This document shows, in pieces, positions 1 to 7,043 of a DNA stretch of 64,000 bases. The notes beneath the pieces were generated by a model, which saw only the letters and a list, made by a program, of their open reading frames with translations, searched no databases and was not told the origin of the DNA. Position 1 is the first letter of the stretch, and the number at the start of each line of letters is the position of its first letter. The position numbers and the translations under genes were made by a program. The DNA comes from CBDCWT01 sp965223305. GTDB taxonomy: Bacteria > Planctomycetota > Planctomycetia > Pirellulales > Pirellulaceae. The stretch is taken from positions 1-64,000 of the forward strand of contig CBDCWT010000026.1 in assembly GCA_965223305.1 (NCBI GenBank). Direction: 5' to 3'.

Positions 1-193
1 TCTGCTGCACGGGTCACATCGGCAACATCGCCTATAGCTGTTACCGAACGATGACCTCGTTAAAACGGGTGTCTTCGACGCCCAGAACCTCGTCACGATT
101 CCCAGGGCAAAACTTGTGCGACGAATCGGAACACTGTCCGCAGATCAGATGAAGCAGGTTGAGCAAGTGCTTCGACATTGGCTCGGACTGTAA
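1..193 (+). pseudogene. PemK/MazF-family toxin, C-terminal remnant
   Basis: The frame ending at the TAA at 191-193 reads KTGVFDAQNLVTIPRAKL and then VRRIGTLSADQMKQVEQVL before ending in HWLGL. This matches the conserved C-terminal half of PemK/MazF ribonuclease toxins (FDAQN...TIP..KL.R.(I/L)G.L...Q...VE..L..WLGL). The gene begins before the window, and the same frame has an amber codon at 35-37, upstream of the recognisable part. It is therefore probably a decayed copy, although only the C-terminal ~50 codons can be judged. Intact members are mRNA-cleaving toxins paired with a small antitoxin; none is visible here. Its last bases overlap the start assigned to the next reading frame. Confidence 0.6.
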
Positions 194-528
194 GTCGATT
201 CCTAGTGCACCGCCTCCATCTTAGCTCGGCGCTACGGGCCACCGCAGGCCGTCTTGCGATTCACGTTGAGCAAGTTCGTGACACAACTGATCACGGCCCG
301 ATCTCCAAGCAGATCGAAGGCTACTTCCGCTTCCTCTGTCCAGCTTGCCACGAGCTGCGAGCCACGGTTAATCCCCGCAACAACCTGGCACACTGCTTCT
401 GCTGCGGACGCAACTGGAACAATATTGACTTATTGATCGCGCTCGGCTGGGACTTTCTCCCCGCCGTCGACCTGCTCGAGCAATGGCTCCGACAACACCA
501 GGAGCGTCACAGCACGTCACAACCTTGA
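178..528 (+). CDS. CHC2-like zinc-finger protein (element-associated)
   Basis: About 116 residues. The centre holds two cysteine pairs, CPACHELRATVNP and HCFCCGRNWNNIDLLIALG (roughly residues 54-90). This spacing resembles the CHC2 zinc finger of DNA primases and of short primase-like proteins on mobile elements. No TOPRIM domain follows, so it would be a stand-alone finger. The TTG start at 178 lies inside the toxin remnant and has no clear ribosome-binding site. Codons ~15-35 (nucleotides ~222-290) also resemble a stretch of the duplicated module at 5016-5095, so the true start may be further downstream, before the YFRFLCPAC segment. The role is unknown; DNA binding is inferred from the finger alone. 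Confidence 0.45.
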   Translation: MARTVSRFLVHRLHLSSALRATAGRLAIHVEQVRDTTDHGPISKQIEGYFRFLCPACHELRATVNPRNNLAHCFCCGRNWNNIDLLIALGWDFLPAVDLLEQWLRQHQERHSTSQP

Positions 529-870
529 GCCTGGAAGCGGCCTCTGATCCGACAATCCGATGGAGAGTGCGATCGCACTTTCAACCGTCACCACTGGCGG
601 CAGTCCATTCGACACGTCAGATCGGAACCGCCTCGGACACCTTCTCCAGAATTCGCACTAATTCGACAAACCACCCTTCAGACGCCCGAAATCTCTACAG
701 CCATAATTCGGCAAAAAGTGCGACCGCAATTCGGTCGGTAACAATTCAGGCTTTGCACCGTTTTCTACAACTGTTGCGAAGTTGACCGCTGATCCTTGAG
801 CCGCCCACAAAGTTGTTGATCGCGACGAAAGCGGTGCAAGACGGCCTCTAAGCGTTCAAGCTTACAACGG
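529..870. other. Intergenic stretch, no gene recognised
   Basis: It lies between the convergent CHC2-like gene and the TPR gene. Short reading frames here resemble nothing I know, and I see no convincing RNA gene or terminator. Confidence 0.4.
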
Positions 871-1668
871 TCATGTACCCAGATTGTCGATGCGTTCAAG
901 GCATTCATCTAGCTGACGTCGGCTTGGTGGGCGGGTATTCCGGAACACATCAGCTGCAGCTGAGTAGTACCTTGCCGCATCGGCTTGGCGCCCTCCTGCG
1001 TCGGTCAATCGCCCCATGAACAGCAAGTTCATTCCGTATCGGCGACTGTTCGTATCGCTGGCTCGCTCCTGCGCTCGCAATGCTATGCCGAGGTTTCGTT
1101 CAGCCTCCCTGAGGTTTCCCATAGCGAGATGCATCCGAGCAAAAACTGTATGGACAGCCGAAGAAGTCGGCTTGCTGCTTGTTGATGACGCTCTGTCGAG
1201 TAAATGAGTCGCCTCTGAAAAACGCTGATCATTTACGCATAACGCCGCAAGGTTGGTGAGGGTTGTTACCCATAACTCCTCTGGCCGATCCGGTAGATGC
1301 TCCAGATTTGTGATTGCTTCACGATAGGCTACTTCAGCCTCCTGGATACGACCTAGCTTTGTCAGACAACTAGCCATCGCCACGAGGCAGGATGAGTAGG
1401 CAGCATTCTTCCTGCCGTGTCGATGGTCGATAATTGTTGCAGCCTGTGCATTGCATTCGTAGCTCTGTCGGTCGTCACCTGCCTCCTGATATCCATCTGC
1501 AAGGTCTTGCAACGCTATAGCGGTGGACATACTCCGTTCCCCAATACGCAGTTGGGTAAAGGCAACATTGTCCCTACACCGCTGGATATACTCCTCAATC
1601 TGACCCGCCAGGTAGAGTGTCTTTAAAACAGGTCTAGAAGCGGCTTTTGGTTTCGCGTCATCGTTCAT
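871..1668 (-). CDS. Tetratricopeptide-repeat protein, candidate immunity protein for orphan RHS tip A
   Basis: 265 residues, mostly helical, built of TPR-like units. Examples are GDDRQSYECNAQAATI, GRIQEAEVAYREAITNLE, QRFSEATHLLDRA, GNLREAERNLGIAL and GRQADAARYYSAAADVF, each with the small-residue/aromatic pattern of a TPR. There is no signal peptide or membrane segment, so the product should be cytoplasmic. It starts 2 bp after the stop of the orphan RHS tip, so the two are almost certainly co-translated. In RHS, CDI and polymorphic toxin systems the gene directly after the toxin tip usually encodes the cognate immunity protein. The immunity role is inferred from position only; a regulatory TPR protein is the alternative. 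Confidence 0.6.
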   Translation of the reverse strand: MNDDAKPKAASRPVLKTLYLAGQIEEYIQRCRDNVAFTQLRIGERSMSTAIALQDLADGYQEAGDDRQSYECNAQAATIIDHRHGRKNAAYSSCLVAMASCLTKLGRIQEAEVAYREAITNLEHLPDRPEELWVTTLTNLAALCVNDQRFSEATHLLDRASSTSSKPTSSAVHTVFARMHLAMGNLREAERNLGIALRAQERASDTNSRRYGMNLLFMGRLTDAGGRQADAARYYSAAADVFRNTRPPSRRQLDECLERIDNLGT

Positions 1669-1670
1669 TC

Positions 1671-2657
1671 TTACTGCTGGCCATATGACCCATCGTTCGG
1701 GTCGAAATTGCGGTCTAGTGGTGGAGGCGGGCCCATATCATCCAGGCTCCGCGTCTGTTGGAGTGTCTCATCAATATACTGATCCATCGCCGGATAGTTG
1801 TCGGGGCCCACCGGCTTGCTGGGATCGTACCTACCTTTCTGGCTCGTGAAGCGGAATTCCGGGTCGAATGCGCCTTTGCTAGACTCAAATTCACGTGGAG
1901 TATGTCTAAATCTCCTCTCCGGGTCTCCTCGCAGCCTCGAGATTGTCTGTTCCATCAACTCGCGGAAGCTAAACGGCTCGTCGAGCCGATCCGGCTTGGG
2001 CCGGCTAACAGGAAATCTGTTGGGGGAACTTCCTGGGCTAAATGGCAACGTACCAACGACGAAGTTCGTGGAATTGTCTCGTATGACCTTTTCTATTCTG
2101 CCGTCGTGGATGTCGTCGACGAAAGATATTACAGGGATGTTTGGGTTGCTCGGTTCCCGGTCCTTCATTCGGTCAAACGGGGTGTTCCACGTATGGTTTC
2201 CCCACCCATGATCGACGGCCGTTTCCCAGTAATACGATCCGTCGGGACGAGGAACTCTGCGGTCACCGCGGAGCTCATGATAGTGTCCGCTAAGGTCGAC
2301 GAATGTGTCCCAAAGACCTTTGGGTGGTGGACCAGCGTCGGGTCCTTTGGTGGGATGGTACACGGTCCCCGGACCGTACCACCAGTTGATCCATCGTTCT
2401 TCGAGCGTCTTTGGTATTTCGACCGGATATGCCAAGCCCGATGGATCAATGTCACCCGTGACCCCATTCCCCACATACCGATACAGATTTGCATCCCCCG
2501 CACCAAACCCGATCGGATCTTCACTCAACCACCGTCCCACCTCCGGATCGTACCAACGGGCGCTACTGTTCGCCCTAGAGCGGTTTTCGAGTGCGAGACG
2601 CGTGTCGAGCTGCCATGCAAGCGGTTTCGGGCGCGCGTCGATGTGCACTTTGCGCAC
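1671..2657 (-). CDS. Orphan RHS C-terminal tip A (RHS core fragment plus variable domain)
   Basis: 328 residues. Residues ~33-62 are the end of an RHS-repeat core: ARWYDPEVGRWLSEDPIGF, DANLYRYVGN and DPSG. The remainder is a unique ~265-residue domain rich in Pro, Asp and His that I do not recognise. Nothing upstream encodes RHS repeats, so this is a displaced tip, not a full RHS protein. A leader of ~32 codons (MRKVHIDARPKP...) precedes the core and is not RHS-like. The GTG start at 2657 is supported by a near-ideal ribosome-binding site at 2664-2672, six bases upstream, so the orphan tip could be translated by itself. Toxicity is inferred from the organisation, not from a known toxin motif. 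Confidence 0.7.
   Translation of the reverse strand: MRKVHIDARPKPLAWQLDTRLALENRSRANSSARWYDPEVGRWLSEDPIGFGAGDANLYRYVGNGVTGDIDPSGLAYPVEIPKTLEERWINWWYGPGTVYHPTKGPDAGPPPKGLWDTFVDLSGHYHELRGDRRVPRPDGSYYWETAVDHGWGNHTWNTPFDRMKDREPSNPNIPVISFVDDIHDGRIEKVIRDNSTNFVVGTLPFSPGSSPNRFPVSRPKPDRLDEPFSFRELMEQTISRLRGDPERRFRHTPREFESSKGAFDPEFRFTSQKGRYDPSKPVGPDNYPAMDQYIDETLQQTRSLDDMGPPPPLDRNFDPNDGSYGQQ
2467..2563 (-). repeat. RHS core direct repeat, copy A
   Basis: A ~96-bp segment encoding the ARWYDPE-to-YVGN stretch. It matches 6714-6810 and 11568-11663 with scattered, mostly silent differences and the same reading frame. It is the only sequence the orphan tips share with the full-length RHS gene. Confidence 0.85.
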
Positions 2658-2663
2658 GATTAA

Positions 2664-2672
2664 TCACCTCCC
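2664..2672 (-). promoter_or_regulatory. Strong ribosome-binding site of orphan tip A
   Basis: On the minus strand GGGAGGTGA stands six bases before the GTG at 2657. The equivalent site of cassette B is degraded (GGGAAGTGA) and its leader has in-frame stops. Confidence 0.65.
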
Positions 2673-2693
2673 GCGCGCACGCGTGTGCGCGCG
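2672..2693. repeat. 22-bp GC-rich palindrome, cassette A
   Basis: Arms CGCGCGCAC and GTGCGCGCG flank a 4-bp centre. It lies between the recombinase stop and the orphan-tip start and is conserved in position and sequence at 6919-6940. It could be a recombination core site, a protein-binding site or an RNA hairpin; the sequence does not decide. Confidence 0.6.
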
Positions 2694-2731
2694 AATGAGG
2701 GAGTCGCAGGAGGCCGCGTTACTTTGTCAAA

Positions 2732-2762
2732 GAGCCTGGCGGGCACTTCGCCCGCCAGGCTC
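2732..2762 (-). terminator. Hairpin after recombinase A
   Basis: A perfect stem (GAGCCTGGCGGGC with its complement, 5-base loop) follows the recombinase on the minus strand, but only a short TTT tract comes after it. Cassette B has the equivalent hairpin. It is a terminator-like element of uncertain strength. Confidence 0.5.
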
Positions 2763-2790
2763 GATTGTAACACGACCGCAAGCGTCAAGC

Positions 2791-3795
2791 TCACTCGTCG
2801 GTCTCACGCGGACGCTCTAGACGAGCTGGATGCGTCCGCGTGTGAACGTCCTTCAGGTGTTTGATCGACACGTGTGTGTAGATCTGAGTCGTGGCCAGCT
2901 TCGAATGGCCCAACATTGATTGAATCGCTCTCAAGTCCGCGCCACGTTCCATCATCAAAGTTGCCGTTGTATGGCGAAATAGATGGCACGATCCGGCCTT
3001 GCCGATTCCTGAACGACGAATGTAGTCCCGCACCAACTGCGACAAGTTCGGTGCTCCGAAACGCTTGCCGCGTCGCGACAAGTAGATCGTCGTTTCGTTC
3101 GACCGTGATGCCAAGCTCGGTCGTACCTCTTCGATGTACTTGTTCAGCCAAGCCATCGCCCGTTCGCCGATCGGTACATGGCGGTCCTTGCCGCCCTTGC
3201 CTTGGTCAATCAACAGCGTGCCACGTTCCCAGTCGACGTTGTCGACCCTCAAGTTAATCAACTCTCCACGACGGATCGCGGTGGAGTAGAACGTTTCCAG
3301 CATTGACCGGTCACGAAGACCCAGCGGATCGTTCACGTCGCAGACCGCCATGATCGCCTCGGCTTCCTTTGCCGAGAGGACGTTCTTGGGCAGACGACGC
3401 TCTTCCTTGGGAAGATCCAGTTCTGATGTCGGATTGCTCGTGATGACCTGCTGCTTGGTCAGCCAGCGGAAGAACGTGCGCAGCGCCACCAGACGTGAAA
3501 GCTGGCTGCTGAAGCGTAGCGGCTTACCTGCCTTCGTGCGGTAGTAGTACAGGTGTCGCTGGTACGCCGCGGTGAGCTCGGGAGTCACTTCGTCTGCGAA
3601 CTCCAGACCGCGGTCGCTGCACCAGTCGACGAACTGCTGCAAGTAACGACGACGCATGGCGACCGTCTTGGCCGAGTAGTTCCGCACCAGCAAGTGCTGC
3701 AGGTGACGCTCCAGCAACAGCTGCAGCGACAGCGCTTCACGCTGCGGGCGTGACTTCGACGTTCTCGATTTCTTGGAATTTTTCCTGCGTGCCAT
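2791..3795 (-). CDS. Tyrosine recombinase / phage-type integrase, copy A
   Basis: 334 residues. A basic N-terminus (MARRKNSKKS) is followed by a SAM-like core-binding domain (~25-115) and a catalytic domain (~135-325). The catalytic set is complete: Arg in IRRGELINL, HLFRH, the second His in LGHSKLATT and the nucleophile Tyr in IYTHVS. It belongs to the XerC/XerD-like family of site-specific recombinases, which cut and join DNA at short paired sites. The ATG at 3795 has a GAAAGGAG ribosome-binding site seven bases upstream. It looks about 90% identical to the copy at 7044-8030. It sits immediately upstream of an orphan RHS tip, so it is a candidate for moving or rearranging tip cassettes; it may instead be an unrelated integrase carried along. 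Confidence 0.93.
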   Translation of the reverse strand: MARRKNSKKSRTSKSRPQREALSLQLLLERHLQHLLVRNYSAKTVAMRRRYLQQFVDWCSDRGLEFADEVTPELTAAYQRHLYYYRTKAGKPLRFSSQLSRLVALRTFFRWLTKQQVITSNPTSELDLPKEERRLPKNVLSAKEAEAIMAVCDVNDPLGLRDRSMLETFYSTAIRRGELINLRVDNVDWERGTLLIDQGKGGKDRHVPIGERAMAWLNKYIEEVRPSLASRSNETTIYLSRRGKRFGAPNLSQLVRDYIRRSGIGKAGSCHLFRHTTATLMMERGADLRAIQSMLGHSKLATTQIYTHVSIKHLKDVHTRTHPARLERPRETDE

Positions 3796-5516
3796 GACAA
3801 AACTCCTTTCGGGAATGGGGCTCGGCGCGTACCGGTAGCGCGGTGAAACGCCAAGCGTTTGAAAAAAAGACCGCCCAACGGGGCGATCTCAAAGGGAAAC
3901 ACGGGCCAGCTTGGCCCGTCAGAGAGCGCGTTTTTTTACGGGGGCATTACACCTTCTGGCGCCAAACTTCGCGCCTTTTGACGTTAGTCAAGTTGCGCGT
4001 TCAGCTTGCGACGTTTTTTTGCCCGCGCACACGGGGCTCAATGGGGGCTCGTTGGGGGCTCAATGAGGGCTTGAACTTTCCAGTTCAATGCTCGAACTGC
4101 TCTAACGCATACTCGAACTTGCTGTTAAAAGAAGCCTGCCTTGAAAGGCTGCGTAGCATGGTGAACTTCCGTTGTGTCGAGCAAAACTTGGCTTCGGCCA
4201 TTTGCGTGTCCTTCAGGTTTGCAGTGCAAACCGGTTCACCAGCAGCGTCAACTAGCGCTGCATCACGTGCAATCCAATCCCACCTCCTTAAGGACGCGAC
4301 AAATCGCCTCCGCTGTCAACCCCTCCGCGCGTTTTTTCCGGACGAGTTCATGAGCGCGACGGACGCGTTCCTCGTGCCGAGGAAGCGCGCCGTCGCTCGG
4401 CTTGCGTGCAAAGTGCCGATTGGATCGTGCCCTGTGCGTTGTCGCTCCCTCGGACCTCACCCGCAAAGGCGACGTGTCACCTCCGCTTCCGCCGTTCGTC
4501 GCTCGCCAGACTCGCTTCGCTCAAACAGAGTGAGCGACCGACGACCGGCTCCAGCGAAGGCGACACTCCAGCACTCGCCTGTTAAACGCACAGATAGACT
4601 CGGTCCCTGCAAACACAGAGACGTCATCGGTCGCGAACACGTATTGATGCCCGCGTGGTGCAACATGGGAAGCGCATCGGACTGCGCTTGGTCGCTCGTT
4701 GACTTGCGCAGAAACCTGGCTAGCGCGGAAGATCTGTTGAGCCGATGGCGCCGAAGTGCGTTTCATCGCTCCCTGCGCTGCGCCGCTGCCCCTACCCGGG
4801 CTCTCGCTGTCCCGCTCCCGGCTCACCTCGCTGCGCTCGCCTCGCGGTCGCTCGCGGCCTCAAAAAAGCGGTACTCGGGCATCCTGCCCTCGTACATTCT
4901 CCCCGCGGGCGTCCTGCCCTGGCGGCCAACCGCCCTCGCTCGCTGGTTCCAACAGATAGCAACGTCCGTCCACAATCACGGTCCGCCGTGCTGGGAACCT
5001 CCTTCCTATGTGCCGCTCGCTCAACGCTACGGGCCACCGCTCGCCGTCTTGCGATTCACGTACAGATAACTCGTAACACAACTACTGGCGCCACACAGTC
5101 ACCTTTCGTTTCCGCTTCCTGGCCCTCCGCTATGCCGTGGCCGCGGGCCGCTGGGTCCACCTGCGGCTACTCCTCCGGTGGATCCGCTACACTCGCCTTC
5201 CTGGCTCGCTACGCGGATGCCATCCAGGCACCGCGGCCATCTTTTGCGGCGGTCGTCCGTGACCGCCGTGGGGGCAATGGACACCGTGTACCGGGCGTCC
5301 TGAACCAACACGCGTTACGAATTCCGCGGGCCAACTCGCGGCGATTTAAACCAACACCCGTCGGCCCGCGGTCTGAGCCGCGGTTGGAGCGTGGTCGGGA
5401 TTCAGGTTTTGCCCGTCGTACACAACTGCTGTGCAACGTCAGTTGCGGTTGGCTCTGAGCTCGACCCAGGACACCTACAAACGTGCCTACCTACGATTGC
5501 ATATCTAATCGTAAAC
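3796..5516. other. Non-coding/degenerate block of module A
   Basis: No intact gene is recognised. On the minus strand two abutting frames read HELVRKKRAEGLTAEAICRV and, after a shift, VCTANLKDTQMAEAKFCSTQ. Both occur in the B copy with a similar break near 4280/8500, so this may be a dead small gene. Nearest the recombinase are two hairpins (3869-3888 and 3901-3919) and three short GGGGCTCAATG-type direct repeats (~4031-4070). The far end (5016-5095) resembles part of the CHC2-like gene at 222-290. Confidence 0.5.
3862..3888 (-). terminator. Conserved rho-independent terminator ahead of recombinase A
   Basis: The minus-strand RNA folds as GAUCGCCC / GGGCGGUC (one U-G wobble) followed by seven U. 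Copy B (8096-8123) has GUAUCGCC / GGCGGUAC plus seven U; the stem base changes while pairing is kept. On the plus strand the wobble becomes a C-A mismatch, so the minus strand is the functional one. It lies ~70 bp before the recombinase start and could insulate it from upstream transcription or act as an attenuator. Confidence 0.7.
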
Positions 5517-5855
5517 CTACATCGGCTCATACTTGTCTTCGCGATCAGCTCCGAGTCCAAGCGAGTTATGCATCTCGTGTAGTTGCTTTTTCAGATCTTC
5601 CAACTCATCCTCGCTCATCTTTCCACCAATTAACATTGGGCGCCAGACGAACCCACGGCCAGCCAAGTCACACAGTTTCTGCTTGACTAGGTTTGACAGG
5701 CGATCGGGTAGCACAGCCAGATGCGACCTAATCTGCGCAGCTTGATCTGCCCTGGCAACTGCGAGCAGGAATCCATTAATCAGCTCTGCGTCAGTCAAGT
5801 GTCCTCGCTCTCTCATACTGACCAGACGGTCAATCTTGGTTTCGATGACTGTCAT
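5517..5855 (-). CDS. Small protein after orphan tip B, candidate immunity protein
   Basis: 112 residues, soluble and charged, with no motif I recognise. The start is the ATG of an ATGA overlap with the stop of the orphan tip B gene, a strong sign of translational coupling. A longer TTG start (5876) is possible but unnecessary. The C-terminal half (SEDELEDLKKQLHEMHNSL) is predicted helical, possibly a short coiled coil. The immunity role is inferred from the toxin-immunity order typical of RHS and polymorphic toxins. Confidence 0.65.
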   Translation of the reverse strand: MTVIETKIDRLVSMRERGHLTDAELINGFLLAVARADQAAQIRSHLAVLPDRLSNLVKQKLCDLAGRGFVWRPMLIGGKMSEDELEDLKKQLHEMHNSLGLGADREDKYEPM

Positions 5856-6775
5856 TGTGATTTTCTTACTCCCCAAATTGCTGGAGGACCGAAGACTTCT
5901 GGATCACGGACAACGCGCTGCTCCACAAAAAAGTCCACTTCTTGCAAATACGCTCCTTCAGCAGGATCGCGAACGATAACATGCGGAACTCCACCCACAT
6001 CTTCTACGCCATCGACGACCACCGCATGACCAGGCGTCAGATCACCACCATGAACGATGGCGATAAAAGGATTGCCACCGGAAATCGCATCTTCAATGCT
6101 CCCGCGGCGAAAATCCATATCGGCCAGAGAGAAATTATCTTCCAAGAAAGCCATGGTGTCTGTGACATCCATACCACCTCCGGGTGTGTAGTTTGTGAGA
6201 TCTGATGACTTTCTTCCGGGAGCAATCATATCCATACAGGCTGCCGCGCAGGTTTTCGACCCGGTGTCCTGCCTCGTAACGTCAAGATCGACGGGAATTC
6301 GGTCTCCCCAACTTCGGTTGCTGGCGCCAATCGACGGTACGTTGTCGGCGGTACGCGCAACGTCAACGGTATCGCCTACGGCTCCAAGTGAACGACCTCC
6401 TCGTAGGCCGGCGCCAGCGTTCGGGAGAAAACCTACGCTCACAGCCGACAGTAACAACGAGCCTGCGGCGATCAACTTCTCCCACCAGACTGTCTCTTCA
6501 TCCAGAACTACGAGAATATCTAGTACCTCGCCGGCACCAGGAGCCATACTGGCAGCGAGTTCCCCTGACACTTGCAACAAGGTCGTGAAAAAGTCATTGT
6601 CGAAGTCTTTGTAGCTTTGGTGTTCGCGTGCCAAGGCCACGTTAATAGCGGTTTGTGCAAAGGGTGGAATTCCCCCGTAATTCCCACTTGGATCCGTCGC
6701 AGTCGTCGAGTTGTTCCCCACATACCGATACAGATTCGCATCGCCGGCAAAAAACCCAATCGGATCCTCACTCAA
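5852..6775 (-). CDS. Orphan RHS C-terminal tip B with papain/C39-like peptidase domain
   Basis: About 307 residues. The N-terminus is the RHS core end (SEDPIGF, DANLYRYVGN, DPSG). Residues ~70-125 contain a hydrophobic segment (AAGSLLLSAVSVGFLPNAGAG). Residues ~165-290 look like a papain-fold domain of C39 type: Cys in TGSKTCAAACMDMI, His in TPGHAVVVDGV and Asp in VIVRDPAEG, in the order and spacing of a Cys-His-Asp triad. Papain-like domains are established toxin tips of polymorphic toxins; in RHS proteins they can also be maturation proteases. The frame continues upstream through ARWYDPE but then meets two stops (around 6850-6870) in the leader that is open in cassette A. Only the TTG at 6775 remains as a start, so the tip is probably silent unless recombined into a full RHS gene. 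Confidence 0.7.
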   Translation of the reverse strand: MSEDPIGFFAGDANLYRYVGNNSTTATDPSGNYGGIPPFAQTAINVALAREHQSYKDFDNDFFTTLLQVSGELAASMAPGAGEVLDILVVLDEETVWWEKLIAAGSLLLSAVSVGFLPNAGAGLRGGRSLGAVGDTVDVARTADNVPSIGASNRSWGDRIPVDLDVTRQDTGSKTCAAACMDMIAPGRKSSDLTNYTPGGGMDVTDTMAFLEDNFSLADMDFRRGSIEDAISGGNPFIAIVHGGDLTPGHAVVVDGVEDVGGVPHVIVRDPAEGAYLQEVDFFVEQRVVRDPEVFGPPAIWGVRKSQ

Positions 6776-6810
6776 CCACCGCCCTACCTCCGGGTCGTAC
6801 CAACGGGCGC
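6714..6810 (-). repeat. RHS core direct repeat, copy B
   Basis: Second of three in-frame copies of the ARWYDPE-to-YVGN segment (others at 2467-2563 and 11568-11663). Confidence 0.85.
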
Positions 6811-6918
6811 TACTGTTCGCCCTGGGGCGGTTTTCGACAGCAACGTGCGTTTCGACCTAGCGTGCAAGCGGTTTTCAGCACGCGTCGAGATGCGCTTTGC
6901 GCACGTTTGGTCACTTCC

Positions 6919-6940
6919 CGCGCGCACGCGCGTGCGCGCG
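6919..6940. repeat. 22-bp GC-rich palindrome, cassette B
   Basis: A perfect palindrome (each half CGCGCGCACGC), in the same position relative to recombinase and tip as 2672-2693. Confidence 0.6.
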
Positions 6941-6986
6941 AATGACGGCATGCCGCAGGAAGTCGCATGAGGCCGCGTTTGCCAAA

Positions 6987-7015
6987 GATCCTGGCGAGCA
7001 CTGCCCGCCAGGATC
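6987..7015 (-). terminator. Hairpin after recombinase B
   Basis: The stem GATCCTGGCG with its complement is the counterpart of 2732-2762. The stem base differs between copies but still pairs. Confidence 0.5.
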
Positions 7016-7043
7016 GATTGTAACAAGACCGCAAGCGTCAAGC

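Larger units (their letters stand above)
2440..5384 (-). repeat. ~2.9 kb duplicated module A (RHS core, hairpins, recombinase, structured block)
   Basis: Collinear with 6700-9620 in the same orientation. Similarity begins in the RHS core, runs through palindrome, hairpin and recombinase, and continues through the non-coding block to about 5384. Beyond both edges the two copies are unrelated (different tips and different downstream genes). It is therefore a direct repeat flanking tip cassette B. Confidence 0.85.

Noticed and set aside
1758..2663. 301-codon plus-strand frame opposite orphan tip A
   Set aside because: The minus-strand RHS core and tip are clearly the coding sense; the plus-strand translation resembles nothing.
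2664..2700. Integron attC-like site
   Set aside because: The recombinases are phage-type without the integron-specific insert, and the palindrome lacks the paired R boxes of attC.
3843..5069. 408-codon plus-strand frame across module A, with relatives at 4745-5458 and 8893-9588
   Set aside because: Copy B does not preserve the frame, composition is Arg/Ser/Pro-rich, and the conserved features of this block are RNA hairpins on the minus strand.
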